Of a stretch of 64,000 bases of DNA, positions 1-10,391 are shown in pieces; the first letter of the stretch is position 1; the number at the start of each line of letters is the position of its first letter. The position numbers were made by a program, and so were the translations under genes. The stretch is from positions 100,015,343 through 100,079,342 of the forward strand of contig CP136065.1 of NCBI GenBank assembly GCA_032622095.1, written 5' to 3'. Source of the stretch: Siphonodentalium dalli (Eukaryota > Mollusca > Scaphopoda > Gadilida > Siphonodentaliidae). Below the pieces are notes generated by a model. It made no database searches, was not told the DNA's origin, and was given only the letters and a program-made list of their open reading frames with translations.

Positions 1-47
1 CAACCCATGGGACTAGCTCAAACTTGACTTCATCAAGTTGGGCTAAA
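1..47 (+). repeat. 3' end of a pearl/HINE-like element
   Basis: The first bases contain a small stem, AGCTCAAACTT followed by AAGTTGGGCTAAAAA, closely matching the 3' hairpin of the tandem-core element ending near 14752 (AGCTCAAACTT ... AAGTTGAGCTAAAAA). The body of this copy lies outside the window. This is a sequence match within the window; the family name is inference. Confidence 0.4.
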
Positions 48-451
48 AAGTAAATAAAGATCTAAACAAAATCAATGCAAGCCATATACCAAAATAATAT
101 ATTCCATGTATTGTGTGCAGGACAGAATTTTGTGTAATTTCTCACTTTGTCAGTTATCGCATGACATTTTACATGTCGTGGATGTCTCTATTTCATTTTT
201 TTTTTATAGACCGAATGGAATTCCTTCCGAAAGTAAGTTATATATGGTACCAGGGATTATGATCAAGCAGCAGAAGACAATTGGAATATGCTCATTTGAT
301 TGCATGATCTTGCATTGACATAAAGATAAGTTAAAATAGGTGACATATTCAGTTTACAGCATAATACCATAGCAATTTTAAGAAATGGATATGATCCATT
401 TTATTGGCTCAGTTATTTATGGCTCACACCAACCTATAACAGCCAAGGTTT
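48..451. other. AT-rich sequence, nothing recognised
   Basis: Only short ORFs occur here, with low-complexity AT-rich composition. No motif, repeat copy or splice-like coding pattern could be supported. Confidence 0.5.
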
Positions 452-544
452 TTCTCACGAGGAGAAATGTCCCCACATATATAAAACTATAAATAGCTAA
501 ATTTACAGTTTTATATTATGTTGGGTCATTTCTCCTTGTGAGAA
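452..544. repeat. Short inverted-repeat MITE-like sequence
   Basis: TTCTCACGAGGAGAAATG at the left is the near reverse complement of CATTTCTCCTTGTGAGAA at the right, with an AT-rich loop. The size (~93 bp) fits a minimal palindromic MITE. No target-site duplication is obvious, so the superfamily is unknown. Confidence 0.55.
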
Positions 545-675
545 TAGATTTGCCTGCCTTTGAAGCTTATGCATCTCATTATTTACAACATCTTCATATT
601 TTGGGGGTGGTGGAATAAACTACCGTCTTTTGAAATAATATCCCAACCGACACCGCGTTTATCCAGGACACCACA

Positions 676-788
676 CAGTTTAAGGTGCCCACCACAAATA
701 CTTCTATGAACCCAGTAAAGGCCAGCAAGCTAGGCGCTTCCACACAATCACCACCAGCCAATCACTGTAGTGCCAAAACCAAATGGTA
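676..788 (+). repeat. 113-bp dispersed direct repeat, copy 1
   Basis: Nearly identical to 4538-4650 in the same orientation, with only a few substitutions across 113 bp. The block starts CAGTTTAAGG and ends CCAAATGGTA. In the second copy the terminal TA is also the left TSD of a palindromic MITE, so this copy looks like an unoccupied paralogue at that junction. No coding potential is seen. Confidence 0.75.
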
Positions 789-846
789 CTTAATTTTAAT
801 GTTTTTATTGATCAGAATTTTGTTATTAATAATTTTACTCATTTAA

Positions 847-1053
847 CCCTTTCAGTGCCAAGTCCGATTTTTGTATCAACCCATATTTCCTTGATCATTT
901 TTCAAATTTATTGATTATAATAATGTGATACATTGATGGAAAGAGCTCTAAGAGCTCTTTCCATCAATGCATCACATTATTATAATCAATATATTTGAAA
1001 AATGATCAAGGAAATATGGGTTGATACAAAAATCGGACTTGGCACTGAAAGGG
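847..1053. mobile_element. piggyBac-like palindromic MITE (207 bp)
   Basis: The element is an almost complete hairpin. Arms of about 102 bp start CCCTTTCAGTGCC at one end and finish as its reverse complement at the other. I see only about two mismatches, around a three-base centre between two GAGCTC motifs. It is flanked by TTAA at 843-846 and 1054-1057. A TTAA duplication with CCC-starting termini is the signature of the piggyBac superfamily. It encodes nothing, so it would depend on a transposase elsewhere. The high arm identity suggests recent spread or recent arm homogenisation. Confidence 0.8.
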
Positions 1054-1057
1054 TTAA

Positions 1058-1303
1058 CCCTTCCATGACCGGAGCTTCCTGAAATGTAGCGAAAACCCTG
1101 TGCCAATGCATTCTCTTATATATGAGAATCTCCCATAGGGTGCCTCGCATATATAAAAGAATACATTGGCCAACCAATCTTTACCTTGACCTTGTAAGCC
1201 AGTGCATTAATCTCATATATATGTATAGGATGCATATATACGAGAATGCACTGGCACATGATATTTAATGCTGCACCAGCACATCTCCCACCATGAAAGG
1301 GAT
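1058..1303. repeat. Second imperfect inverted-repeat element next to the piggyBac MITE
   Basis: It begins directly after the shared TTAA with CCCTTCCATGACC and ends with a diverged complement near CCACCATGAAAGGGA. Internally, TGCCAATGCATTCTC and GAGAATGCACTGGCA form another inverted pair. It resembles an older, more decayed relative of the element at 847-1053, but the right TTAA is not conserved. Confidence 0.5.
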
Positions 1304-1579
1304 AAATATTGTTTGCAAGTGGGTCTGTACATGTAGATTACTGGGACTGGTGATATCAATTGGCAATTCCAACTCAATGGGGATGGGTGCAAATGAAGTT
1401 AGAGATGAGTTAGAGATTTTGGCTCTTTGTTAAAGACATATTATGCACTTGTTCGAGTTCGTGAAACTGATAAGTTAGTATTCAGGCGTTATGCCAACCT
1501 GGAGAATGTAGCATTCTACTAACATCGTCGAAAATTTCAAAGAAATCGACCATACCACTCAATAGAAAAATTGTCAAAA

Positions 1580-1815
1580 CTACGCTCAGTTGTAAATATT
1601 TACATCTGGATTCGGGACGCAACAATCGGCGACAAACAAATACATATGATTTCGCCATCCAGAGTCGGTGCATTTAATTAATATATCAGAATGACGGTGT
1701 GTTGGCAATTTGGATTATAATATTCGTAAAAAGAACGACTTTGAGCAAGATTATTTTCCATTTCTATTGGATCACCCTACCGGAGTGTTTCACATCACTT
1801 TAAGTTGGACACTCG
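1580..1815 (+). repeat. Diverged Helitron 3' region
   Basis: Scattered blocks such as CGCTCAGTTGTAAATA, ACTTTGAGCAAG and GTGTTTCACATCACTTTAA occur in the same order as in the 3' parts of the Helitrons ending at 9132 and 62613. No hairpin or CTAG terminus is retained, so this is probably an old relic. Confidence 0.4.
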
Positions 1816-2902
1816 CACAACAAAGACCAATTGACAAGTAGCAATTAACACCCACGTGGATTGTTAGGCCTATGCCTAATTTGATGGATATTACATATAG
1901 ATATTTACAAATACATCTTAAAGTAGATTACTCTTCCCGATTCTTTGAGTACCATAGGTCCTTAGCTGTACATTTAGACCAACAGTATGTGTCATCATTA
2001 ACTGTAATAACAAGTGCAGAATTTGCAGACGAGCTTGACATCAATACCACAAGACAGGTCTTACAGTTATCTAGACAAAAATTATGCCAAGCATGGCATA
2101 TGCCCATGATGTTCAGTTTTGAGAGTGAATGGCAATCATGTTAAACATATTTGTTTGGATGGAAAATGTTGCATATATTCCAATGTTGAAGGTCGGTAAC
2201 TCTGGTGAAAATTGGTGGATAAAACTCAATGTATCCTTCTCTCTAAAAGATGTTCAAATCACACTGTTGGTACAGTCTTGAGTAATAGTGGTAAATTGGT
2301 AATGTGTTGCAGATCGAAAATTATGCTATTTCTAAGACAAAAAGGGCAATTATAATAGATGTCTTTATACTTCCATCAATGCTGAAGTCCAATAACGGCC
2401 ATAATTCCGATAAGAATGAAATTGGCAGCTGTCCTCCCCCCAAAATCTCAAAACTGGGCTACCACTGAATCACCGCATAAAAAGAAAACAAATTACTTTA
2501 TATGGTGGAATGTACATATGAGAAAAACAAATGTTCCCAGTTATAAGTCCAACACATGGCCGCAACTCGGTAAGAATAAATATATGAAACATGTACATGT
2601 AGTAATTGGGTATTGCAAAAAGATAACCCCATGGATCTGAAAATCAGCAAAATGTCTGTACAAACACAGTTAATGGACATGCAAAAAATAAATTTTTCGC
2701 ACTCTAACAATGACCATAACTCAAGTATGTGAGAATGAACATAGAAAACATGTATAGTATGTGGGTCAGAAACTCACAGGTATATATTCGTTCCCCCACA
2801 CAAGCTGCATGTGCTATCACTAAAAATAAAATGATAACCAAATCTGATAATTCACATTTCTTTAGTTACTATGTACCATCTATCTGTGGATCTTATTGTA
2901 AA
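1816..2902. other. Unassigned AT-rich sequence
   Basis: Several ORFs of 60-95 codons occur, but none has a recognisable motif, compositional signal or paralogue in the window. I see no repeat structure. Confidence 0.4.
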
Positions 2903-2904
2903 TA

Positions 2905-3099
2905 CAGTAATGTTAACCACAGAATAATTATTGATAATTTTTCAGGATTTAGTCAGAAATATGGCTCGTTGCCATTCATCGGAAAGCTCTCACTGAGAGC
3001 TTTCCGATGAATGGCAACAAGCCATGTTTCCGACTAAATCCTGAAAAGTTACCCATAATTCTGCTGCAGTTAAGGAGTCGATTATTTAGGGCATTACTG
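2905..3099. mobile_element. Palindromic Tigger/mariner-like MITE, copy a
   Basis: Hairpin family whose intact members start CAGTAATGCYCTAAATAAT and end with the reverse complement, flanked by TA. This copy keeps both inner arms (the ATTTAGTCNGAAATATGGC region) but lost about 20 bp near its left end. The right flank is CA rather than TA, so it is decayed. CAGT termini with TA duplication fit pogo/Tigger or other Tc1/mariner passengers. Confidence 0.7.
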
Positions 3100-3299
3100 C
3101 ATGTACATAGGTGTATCAATAAGTCTTATTGTTAGTAGTATTATTCTAATTTCTAGGGAGGGGGGGGTGGTCTTTTTAGTAGGACTTGTTAGTACATGTA
3201 CTATTTCATATATACATGCCTGGAGGAATATTTTATCACCCTTATGAATAATACTGCGACTCAACTCGACAGGCATGGAATTTTATATCTATACTTATA

Positions 3300-3505
3300 C
3301 AGTAAAGCCCTAAATAATCAACTCCATAACAGCAGAATTATGGGTAATTTTTCAGGATTTAGTTGGAAATATGGCTTTTTTTTGCCATTCATCTGGAAGT
3401 GAGAGCTTTTCAATGAATGGCAACAAGCCATATTTCCGACTAAATCCTGAAAAATTACCCATAATTCTGCTGTGGTTAAAGAGTCATTTATTCAGGGCAT
3501 TGCTG
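3300..3505. mobile_element. Palindromic Tigger/mariner-like MITE, copy b
   Basis: Starts CAGTAAAGCCCTAAATAATC and ends with the complementary GGGCATTGCTG. TA flanks it at 3298-3299 and 3506-3507. The two arms meet near 3405, where the left arm has a short T-run insertion. Non-coding. Confidence 0.78.
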
Positions 3506-3556
3506 TACCCTGTCAGACAGGTAACTCTGACAACAGATCTACAACATACCTGAAGC

Positions 3557-3637
3557 TAGTCCAAGTCTTCTTGTACTAAACGCCAGCATCGCCATCCCAA
3601 TATCTTAGCTGGTTTTAGTACAAGAAGACTTGGACTA
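3557..3637. mobile_element. 81-bp palindromic mini-element with 9-bp TSD
   Basis: The left arm TAGTCCAAGTCTTCTTGTAC is mirrored by GTACAAGAAGACTTGGACTA at the right end. The 9-bp sequence ACCTGAAGC is repeated exactly at 3548-3556 and 3638-3646. The exact TSD shows that this very short hairpin moved as a unit. Nine-base duplications suggest a Mutator-like (MULE) transposase; that assignment is inference. Confidence 0.7.
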
Positions 3638-3826
3638 ACCTGAAGCTTACTAGTTCATATTTTTACCAGATAACATTTTTATTCAGCGAAACTGTTAGCA
3701 ATGGTTGGAACATATCATTCATATGGCAAGGGACAGATAATAGGATATATCTAAATACCAGTCCCATAAGCAGCTCCAAAATAAATGTTTAACTGAATTT
3801 CAAATGCAATTACTAGTATAGTTATA

Positions 3827-4047
3827 CAGTAATGCTCTAAATAATCGACTCCTTAACCACAGCAGAATTATGGGTAATTTTTCAGGATTTAGTCGGAAAT
3901 ATGGCTTGTTGCCATTCATCGGAAAGCTCTCAGTGCTTTCCGAAGTGAGAGCTTTCCGATGAATGGCAACAAGCCATATTTCCGACTAAATCCTAAAAAA
4001 TTACCCATCTGCTGTGGTTATGGAGTCAATTATTTAGAGCATTACTG
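3827..4047. mobile_element. Palindromic Tigger/mariner-like MITE, copy c
   Basis: Full-length hairpin beginning CAGTAATGCTCTAAATAATC, with TA at 3825-3826 and 4048-4049. Near the centre there is a small duplication of the apex GAAAGCTCTC motif. The right arm has a short deletion near ATTACCCATCTGC. Confidence 0.8.
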
Positions 4048-4448
4048 TACTGGTCAACAGAAGAATAGAATGTGGACAAACGATTCTCACCCAACTGTCG
4101 GCTTGTGTCTCATCACAACATTGACACAGCTTTTGGTTACAACAAGAACACTGCCAGCCATATCCGCCACCCATCAAACAAAAAAATGGAGCATTTGGAG
4201 TCGACATTGGAGCTGAAAAGTAAGTGATTCATTGTGAGTGGTTCGTATAGTTAGTTCACTGCAAAGAAGGTGAAGTTTCTGATTTTGTCCACCACAGTGG
4301 TTATCTCCATGAAAACTGACAGTAATCGATATCAAAAGGAAGTGTCCAACTATCTGGATTTCAGAAATTGAATGTCCACTTTAGAATCTAAACCCCAAAT
4401 GGATGCTGAAAATGTACACAAAGTGAAACCATGTTCCTTTTTAGCTAA

Positions 4449-4536
4449 AGTAATGCCCCGAATAATTGACTCCGTAATCATTTCCAATGAATGGCAACAA
4501 GCCATATTTCCGACTAAATCCTGAAAAGTTACCCAT
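4449..4536. mobile_element. Partial Tigger/mariner-like MITE, copy d
   Basis: Contains the outer segment (AGTAATGCCCCGAATAATTG) fused to the opposite inner arm (CCATATTTCCGACTAAATCC), so most of the left arm is deleted. It ends at CCCATA, exactly where the 113-bp direct repeat begins. Confidence 0.6.
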
Positions 4537-4537
4537 A

Positions 4538-4650
4538 CAGTTTAAGGTGCCCACCACAAATACTTCTATGAACCCAGTAAAGGCAAGCAAGATAGGCGCT
4601 TCCACACAATCACCACCAGCCAATTACTGAAGTGCCAAAACCAAATGGTA
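4538..4650 (+). repeat. 113-bp dispersed direct repeat, copy 2
   Basis: Second copy of the 676-788 block, same orientation and length. It is bounded on the left by a truncated palindromic MITE and on the right by an intact TA junction of another. The block itself has no inverted ends. Confidence 0.75.
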
Positions 4651-4826
4651 CAGTAATGCTCTAATTAATCAATTTCTTAACCACAGTAGAATTATTGGTA
4701 ACTTTTCAGGATTTAGTCGGAAATATGGCTTGTTGCCATTCATCGGAAAGCTCTCGTCGACTAAATCCTGAAAAGTTACCAATAATTCTGCTGTGGTTAA
4801 GGAGTTGATTATTTAGGGCATTACTG
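4651..4826. mobile_element. Tigger/mariner-like MITE, copy e
   Basis: Starts CAGTAATGCTCTAATTAATC and ends GGGCATTACTG, flanked by TA at 4649-4650 and 4827-4828. The right inner arm is shortened after the AAGCTCTCG apex, leaving an asymmetric hairpin of 176 bp. Confidence 0.78.
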
Positions 4827-4828
4827 TA

Positions 4829-5954
4829 CTCAGTCATCATGATCGTGCACTCCATCATTCAATGAAAGCAATTCTCACAGAATGCGGCAATAAAATAAGA
4901 TATATGTTCAAAGTTTCTACATTTTTCACCAAAAATTAACAGAATGAATATTGGGACAAAAAAAATTCTGAGTTGTAAAAGGGCATTGATTAGTTAATGC
5001 TCCTTAAATTATATTACAGTCAGTATTAACCCTTTATTTACTAAATGGATTCTCCCATTCAGTTGTAATAGAAAGAGTCTTACTCATCTGGAGAGATATT
5101 TAGGAAATATTATCAGACAACAAACGGGCAAAAAGATAATGTATATATGTTAGAAGTTTAAAGATGCATAATCCAATTTAACGCCCCTAACTTCCTATTT
5201 CATCGGCCTCGGGGGTAAAAAATATTAGATTTGAGTCGAGGAACTCACCCATCAAACCCCAGAGTTATCAGATTTTGAGTTTTGAAATCTGATATTTTCT
5301 CCATCTCGAATATTTGGCCGCCTGGCAAATATTCGACGAATATTGACCGACATACTCTTGACATCAAATTATGATGAACAAACTCTTGATATATAACACT
5401 TTTTGGGAAATTTTATACTATAGTTGAAAGTGGTTAGCATTATTTTTTGGCAATTAATCGATTCTGATAACTGAGGTGGCATTTCAAGAAATGTTGTTGT
5501 TGGAATCTGATGATATGGGGACCATCGAATCGGAATGAGTACCTTTTATTGTAAATAGGTTTAATCTTGCAATTCTATCTCATTGTTAATATATGCATCA
5601 TTTAAATGCACAAAAAATAGAGGGATATATATACACAATTTCTATCGCTGTACATATCCAGGTGAACTAAATTGATAAAGTTCACACACAGAGAGGTGCA
5701 GACGATAGTCTCAAAGGTTAATGTTTCTAGGATAGATATCTCTTCAAAACCTATGAAGATAATGCCAACTGCCAAACTTTTGAATCTAAACCTGTCAATA
5801 TATTGATAATTGCCCACAACTATGCATGACATCTGCTAGCTCTGTGGCCCAGTGATTAGCACGTAGGACCTGACATTGCTGTCCAAACAGTGAGATGAGT
5901 TCGCAGCCTTTGGCTGGTCTAATATGAGTTTCACTTAGCCGTGACATGGCCCAA
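4829..5954. other. Unassigned sequence between repeat clusters
   Basis: AT-rich with only short ORFs. No repeat copy, hairpin of note or protein signature could be recognised by eye. Confidence 0.4.
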
Positions 5955-6177
5955 ATTATGTCTTAGAGCAAGTAATTGAATAAGGGGAAGGTCAAGTGAA
6001 CAAGTTTGAATACAAATTTCCATGCAAATCTGCAGAGCAAAAGTTACAGAGTTGCACATACTTCTGAGTGTGACTTGATGTGGTATTGGAAACAACAGCT
6101 ATTTATCTGGCGGGTCCATTTGGTAAATTATAAAATTTTGCAATAAATATATTTTTGAGAATTTTTTTTTCTGGAAG

Positions 6178-6815
6178 TACATCACGCCATGAATCTCGAC
6201 TAATGCTAACTGATTGGTCGATGACCGAAACAGTGGCGAAACTGTAACTAAAGTATAATTTCAAGCCACCGAACCGGTTGTAAAGCTGGTCAAGCTCCCC
6301 CTGCGTAACACTCACACTGGATTAATACACACTATAATATCTGCTTTATATTGCCATTGATTTGCAATAAAACATTGTTTCGTGCATAAATCGTTTGTAT
6401 CTGTCTCCGTTGTGAAGAAACTTGTATACTACGGCCCGCGGTGTCCCCGATAACAGAGATTGCCGTCGCATTGGATTGTGTGAGTGTGTGTTACACAGGG
6501 GGGGGCTTGACACAGAATTGCTACTGCGTGCGGCCGCTTATGGCCTGAATTTGGCGACAGGGAATAAAATTAATATTTATCGCGGAATCGGGTCTCAAAA
6601 GTCACGTAAATAATGTAATCTCGAGCTGGGAACTTCACGTACCGATGAATAAATCATTAAGCAACAGGTATGAACAAAGAGGTACATTCTCCGCGTTATT
6701 TTTTCCACTTTATACGGTTCCATGTCAAAACTTAAAAAAAGTTCCCGGGTTTTGAACTGATGGAGTATGATCTCTACGGGCGTTAGCATTAGTAGAGATT
6801 CATGGCATGATCTAC
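6178..6815. repeat. Inner inverted-repeat unit (CATGAATCTC...ACTAATGCTAAC)
   Basis: CATCACGCCATGAATCTCG at the left pairs with the complement of GAGATTCATGGCATGATC at the right. The right part (6620-6815) has a diverged paralogue at 17480-17619 plus 19018-19050. There the same sequence carries a large insertion exactly after GGGCGTTAG. Related fragments occur near 9410 and 16693. Confidence 0.55.
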
Positions 6816-6959
6816 ACTTGACCTACATTTGAAAAATCAATATAAAATTAAAAAATAAATATACCAACATTATAATGGAACAAGTTCCAAGCAGACCCGC
6901 CAGATAAATACCTGTTGTTTCCAATACCACATCAAGTCACACTCAGACGTATGTGCAAC

Positions 6960-7104
6960 CACAGTTACTGGACATAAAGTCCCAAAAATAAGGTTTTAAT
7001 CGAGTTTAGAAATCGGTATCCTTATAATCTACTTCGTTATAAGGATACCGATTTCTAAACTCGATTAAAACCTTATTTTTGGGACTTTATGTCCAGTAAC
7101 TGTG
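6960..7104. mobile_element. 145-bp palindromic MITE with 7-bp TSD
   Basis: Arms start CACAGTTACTGGACATAAAG and are mirrored completely around a short TCTACTTCG loop. GTGCAAC is duplicated at 6953-6959 and 7105-7111. The uninterrupted sister arm near 6054 reads straight through this point, which proves insertion. A single terminus of the same family (ATATCCAGTAACTGTG) also occurs near 16144. The superfamily is not assigned. Confidence 0.75.
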
Positions 7105-7911
7105 GTGCAACTCTGTAACTTTTGCTCCACATATTTGCATGCATGCATGGAAATCCCCATTCAAAATTGTTCACTTTACCCCCCCCCCCCCCCCCCCTAA
7201 TCAATTGCTTGCTCTAAGACATAATGCCAGTTATTGGTCACTTGACCTCCCCCTTAATTGATATCTAAAAACTCATTATTATTTGTTTTTATTATTATTA
7301 TTATTAATATTATCTCCAGTACCCCTGAAGATATATTAATGCGTACAGAATATTCTTTCTTTTTTTCTGCAGGGTTGCCATCATATATATACCTTGTAGA
7401 CCTTGATGGAGAAGGTGATAAGAATATCGAAGTCCGCACCTAATTTGTCGAAGCATTATATCATTAAGAATAGGAGAATGAAAGTCATTCCTGACCAATA
7501 CATATGTTGTTCTTTGACTTTGTGGTGTGGCTAAATTTTCATGGTAATAACGTCGGTTCACTGCCGCCTGCTCACTGTGCCCAATATTCAGATACCTATA
7601 TGTTCTAAGCAAGTAGGATGACATAGGTCCCTGGGTATCCAAATACGTAACATATGCTTAGTCAGGAAGATTCGCGAAATTAAAAGATTTCAAGACGAAA
7701 CGAATGCGGAAATTGGAGTTGGAAAATCCCAGTCTAAATATAACTGGTTCGATTAGGGGAACCCCCCCGAAACTTAAGAGTTACTCCTCTTAGTACTACC
7801 CCACAACCATCGTACATTATGGACTCGCCCCTCAAACAATGACATTGTCCACGAAAATTGGAATAATGAAATGATACACAAAGACGAACTCTAGGAATGG
7901 TTGGCCGGTCA

Positions 7912-9132
7912 TCTATATCTATATTTGCGAATGTCTGTCTGTGTTCTATAGATGGTCCCCGTGAATTTCTATAGAACACAGACAGATGACACCAAAGGGG
8001 TCTAACAGGGGTAACTTTTTTTTTTTCACGAGCAAGATGATAATGGTGCGAGTTGGAGTTCGATATACACGAAGTTACATGTTACATATAATAATCTTCA
8101 TAATTCGTGCTAAGAAGTTTTTGGCGTTCAACTTTCACAACATCGACAAATGGTGACCGAATTAAGTCACTTGAACAATTATAACTTCTCAACTGTCATA
8201 CATATATGGGGCGGGAATCAGCGTGTGCATTCATATAGTGAGCAAATAAAACAGACCCATTGTAGAACAAAGCATTAAACGTACTATGTTTTCCATTCTA
8301 TATAAGAGATATATATTTTTGGTCACAGTGTGCAGTCAAATATAATTTCTTCTGAGATAAACGAAAACACAGTTAGTATCACATGACGTTTTAGGATCCT
8401 CCAATACTGACATCTGGCAAGGGACCATCTGCCAGATACAGAGAATTTCTCATTCTTTTTAGAGCAGACTCATAGCCTAACATAAACAAGTTAACTTAAA
8501 CTCTAGCTCGCTTTGTGTCGGGCATATGTAGCTGATATATAGCAGCATTTCTTTTCAACTGGGAATAATTAGCCAGTATAGAACCATGCACGAACAGAGG
8601 AGAACCTGGATATTTCTTTAAAACATGTGTGTCAACATATCTTCACGAAGATATGATAACCAGGTGTCCTCAAAATCTTAGTCTAACCCACTAGATTGAT
8701 TTATACATCTCTATATGTAAAACACAATTGTCGTCTTTTATTTTTGCGCACGAATGTGTTTATGATGTTCATGTTTTGATGCCAATATAAATATTTTAAA
8801 AAATGTCAATTCCAACAACGTCGACTTTACGATTAAAACAAATGACAAATGAGTACGCACAGTTGTAAATAAACAAATACTTCTTTATATATTGGTTGAA
8901 CGAATTGATCGCGATAAACAAAATGACAACCACTCCGACAAGATGAGCCCTACTTATATTCCATTTATAATAATGACGTTTTGTGATGGCATTTGGATAT
9001 ACAACTTTTGAGAATATGTCAATTAACACTTTGAGCAAGGGTATATATCATCTATTCACACCAAATGTCCACAGTCCACATCAGAGCGTTTCACATCTCT
9101 TTAACCTGGGCAACGCCGGGTAACCATGCTAG
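7912..9132 (+). mobile_element. Non-autonomous Helitron (1.2 kb)
   Basis: The 5' end is TCTATATCTATATTTGCG preceded by A. The 3' end is the hairpin CCTGGGCAACGCCGGG followed by TAACCATG, CTAG and then T. TC at the start, a hairpin before CTRR at the end, no TSD and insertion between A and T are the hallmarks of Helitrons. About 280 bp at the 3' end and about 150 bp at the 5' end match the longer copy at 59296-62613. No Rep/helicase ORF is present, so an autonomous partner must supply the RepHel protein. Confidence 0.75.
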
Positions 9133-9840
9133 TTTATGAATAAAATATAACAATTAATACAGGGATGCACGGTATGCACTTTTTTGGCATCTGGCATTTC
9201 GGGGACCTATCTTTTTGGACACTCATCACCAAATTTTTGTCTAAACCCACATAAAACCCTACTGGTATCACTAATATGACTGGGAAATTATCTCTTTAAT
9301 GGTTAAATGATAAATTTGGATTAGCTTACGTCATTGATCTATCTATGTTTGTCCCGACTGTCTTAATTGGCTCGTTGTGCTTTGTGTGTTCCATAACTCA
9401 TTTCGGGCGTAAGCAGAGTAGAGATTCATGGCATGAAATGAGACGTTGCATGGGATGGTCGAAAAAATTGAGTGATCTGCTCCTTCACCCCATGCATGAC
9501 ATGCATGGTGGGATTATTATTTATGTGCACATACGTTGTTCTGTGCGCTCACGTGGCCCTATGCGTCCGGAGCCTCCGTGTTCATTTGAGTTTTCCATTG
9601 TGTTGTAACTCGGATTCTGCTCTTTGGACAATGACGTGGTTTCTTCGCTGTCATATAACATACCACTGCAACATCCCTTCCATGGACAGAAAACGTGTTT
9701 ACCGTAACTGCAAAGAGCAAATGCAGGAGATAGCGAGGGATAGACGAAAATAATCAAGAGCGTCGCTAGGTCGTGGCAAAATACGCCCTTTAGCCATTTC
9801 GAATTGTACTACCGCAAAATAAAATAATAATTTGAACTTA
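9133..9840. other. Unassigned; contains one repeat fragment
   Basis: Near 9415 a fragment AGAGATTCATGGCATGA matches the inner inverted-repeat family of 6178-6815. Otherwise only short overlapping ORFs are seen, without recognisable domains. Confidence 0.4.
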
Positions 9841-10345
9841 CAAAGAATATCTGATATACCCCTAATTTCAATGGCAAAATGCAGTCAAATTCAAGTCGAA
9901 AAATGGCCGTAACTCATGTGAAAATAATTGTACAGAACCTATATTCGAACTTGGCCTGTAGTTTTGGCTGGGAAACAACACACATACCAGCTTTGGTTCA
10001 GATAAAATAATCCAAACTGGAGTTATCGACCGAAATGTTATGAAATCGGTTAAATTCTAAGTCGAAAAAGGGCCGTAACTCATGTAAAAATAATTGGACG
10101 GAACCCATATTAGAACTTGGCCAGTATCTTTTATAGTTGGGAAACACACATACCTACTTTGGTTCAGATAAAATAGTCCAAACTGGAGTTATCGATCGGA
10201 AACCAAAAATGTTAACGGACGGAAGGACGGACGGACGGACTGAGAAGACTAGGACTCGGAAGACCATACGAGTTTGTACTTGTCAAAATCACTTAAAAAC
10301 AAGAAGTCCTAAAGAAGGACGTAGCCTAGAGGGTCTCAGTTGAGC
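9841..10345 (+). mobile_element. Pearl/HINE-like element with two core units
   Basis: Two diverged core units of about 165 bp (each with GGCCGTAACTCATGT and TTGGTTCAGATAAAATA) are followed by a GGACGGACGGAC microsatellite and a short tail. In bivalves this layout is typical of pearl elements, now grouped with Helitron-associated interspersed elements (HINEs). That family assignment is from general knowledge. Boundaries are approximate because no TSD is expected. Confidence 0.55.
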
Positions 10346-10391
10346 AGTCCAACTACGTGACCCTGATCACCCGCCCCACATAGTCCATAGT

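Larger units (their letters stand above)
5955..7226. mobile_element. 1.3-kb inverted-repeat element
   Basis: The left arm (5955-6116, containing ATTATGTCTTAGAGCAAG and ending CTGGCGGGTC) is the reverse complement of the right arm (6894-7226, starting GACCCGCCAG). The right arm is split by a 145-bp MITE at 6960-7104 and expanded by a C-tract near 7180. The interior holds a second inverted pair at about 6178 and 6815. No transposase ORF is present, so this is a non-autonomous element of unknown superfamily. Confidence 0.6.
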
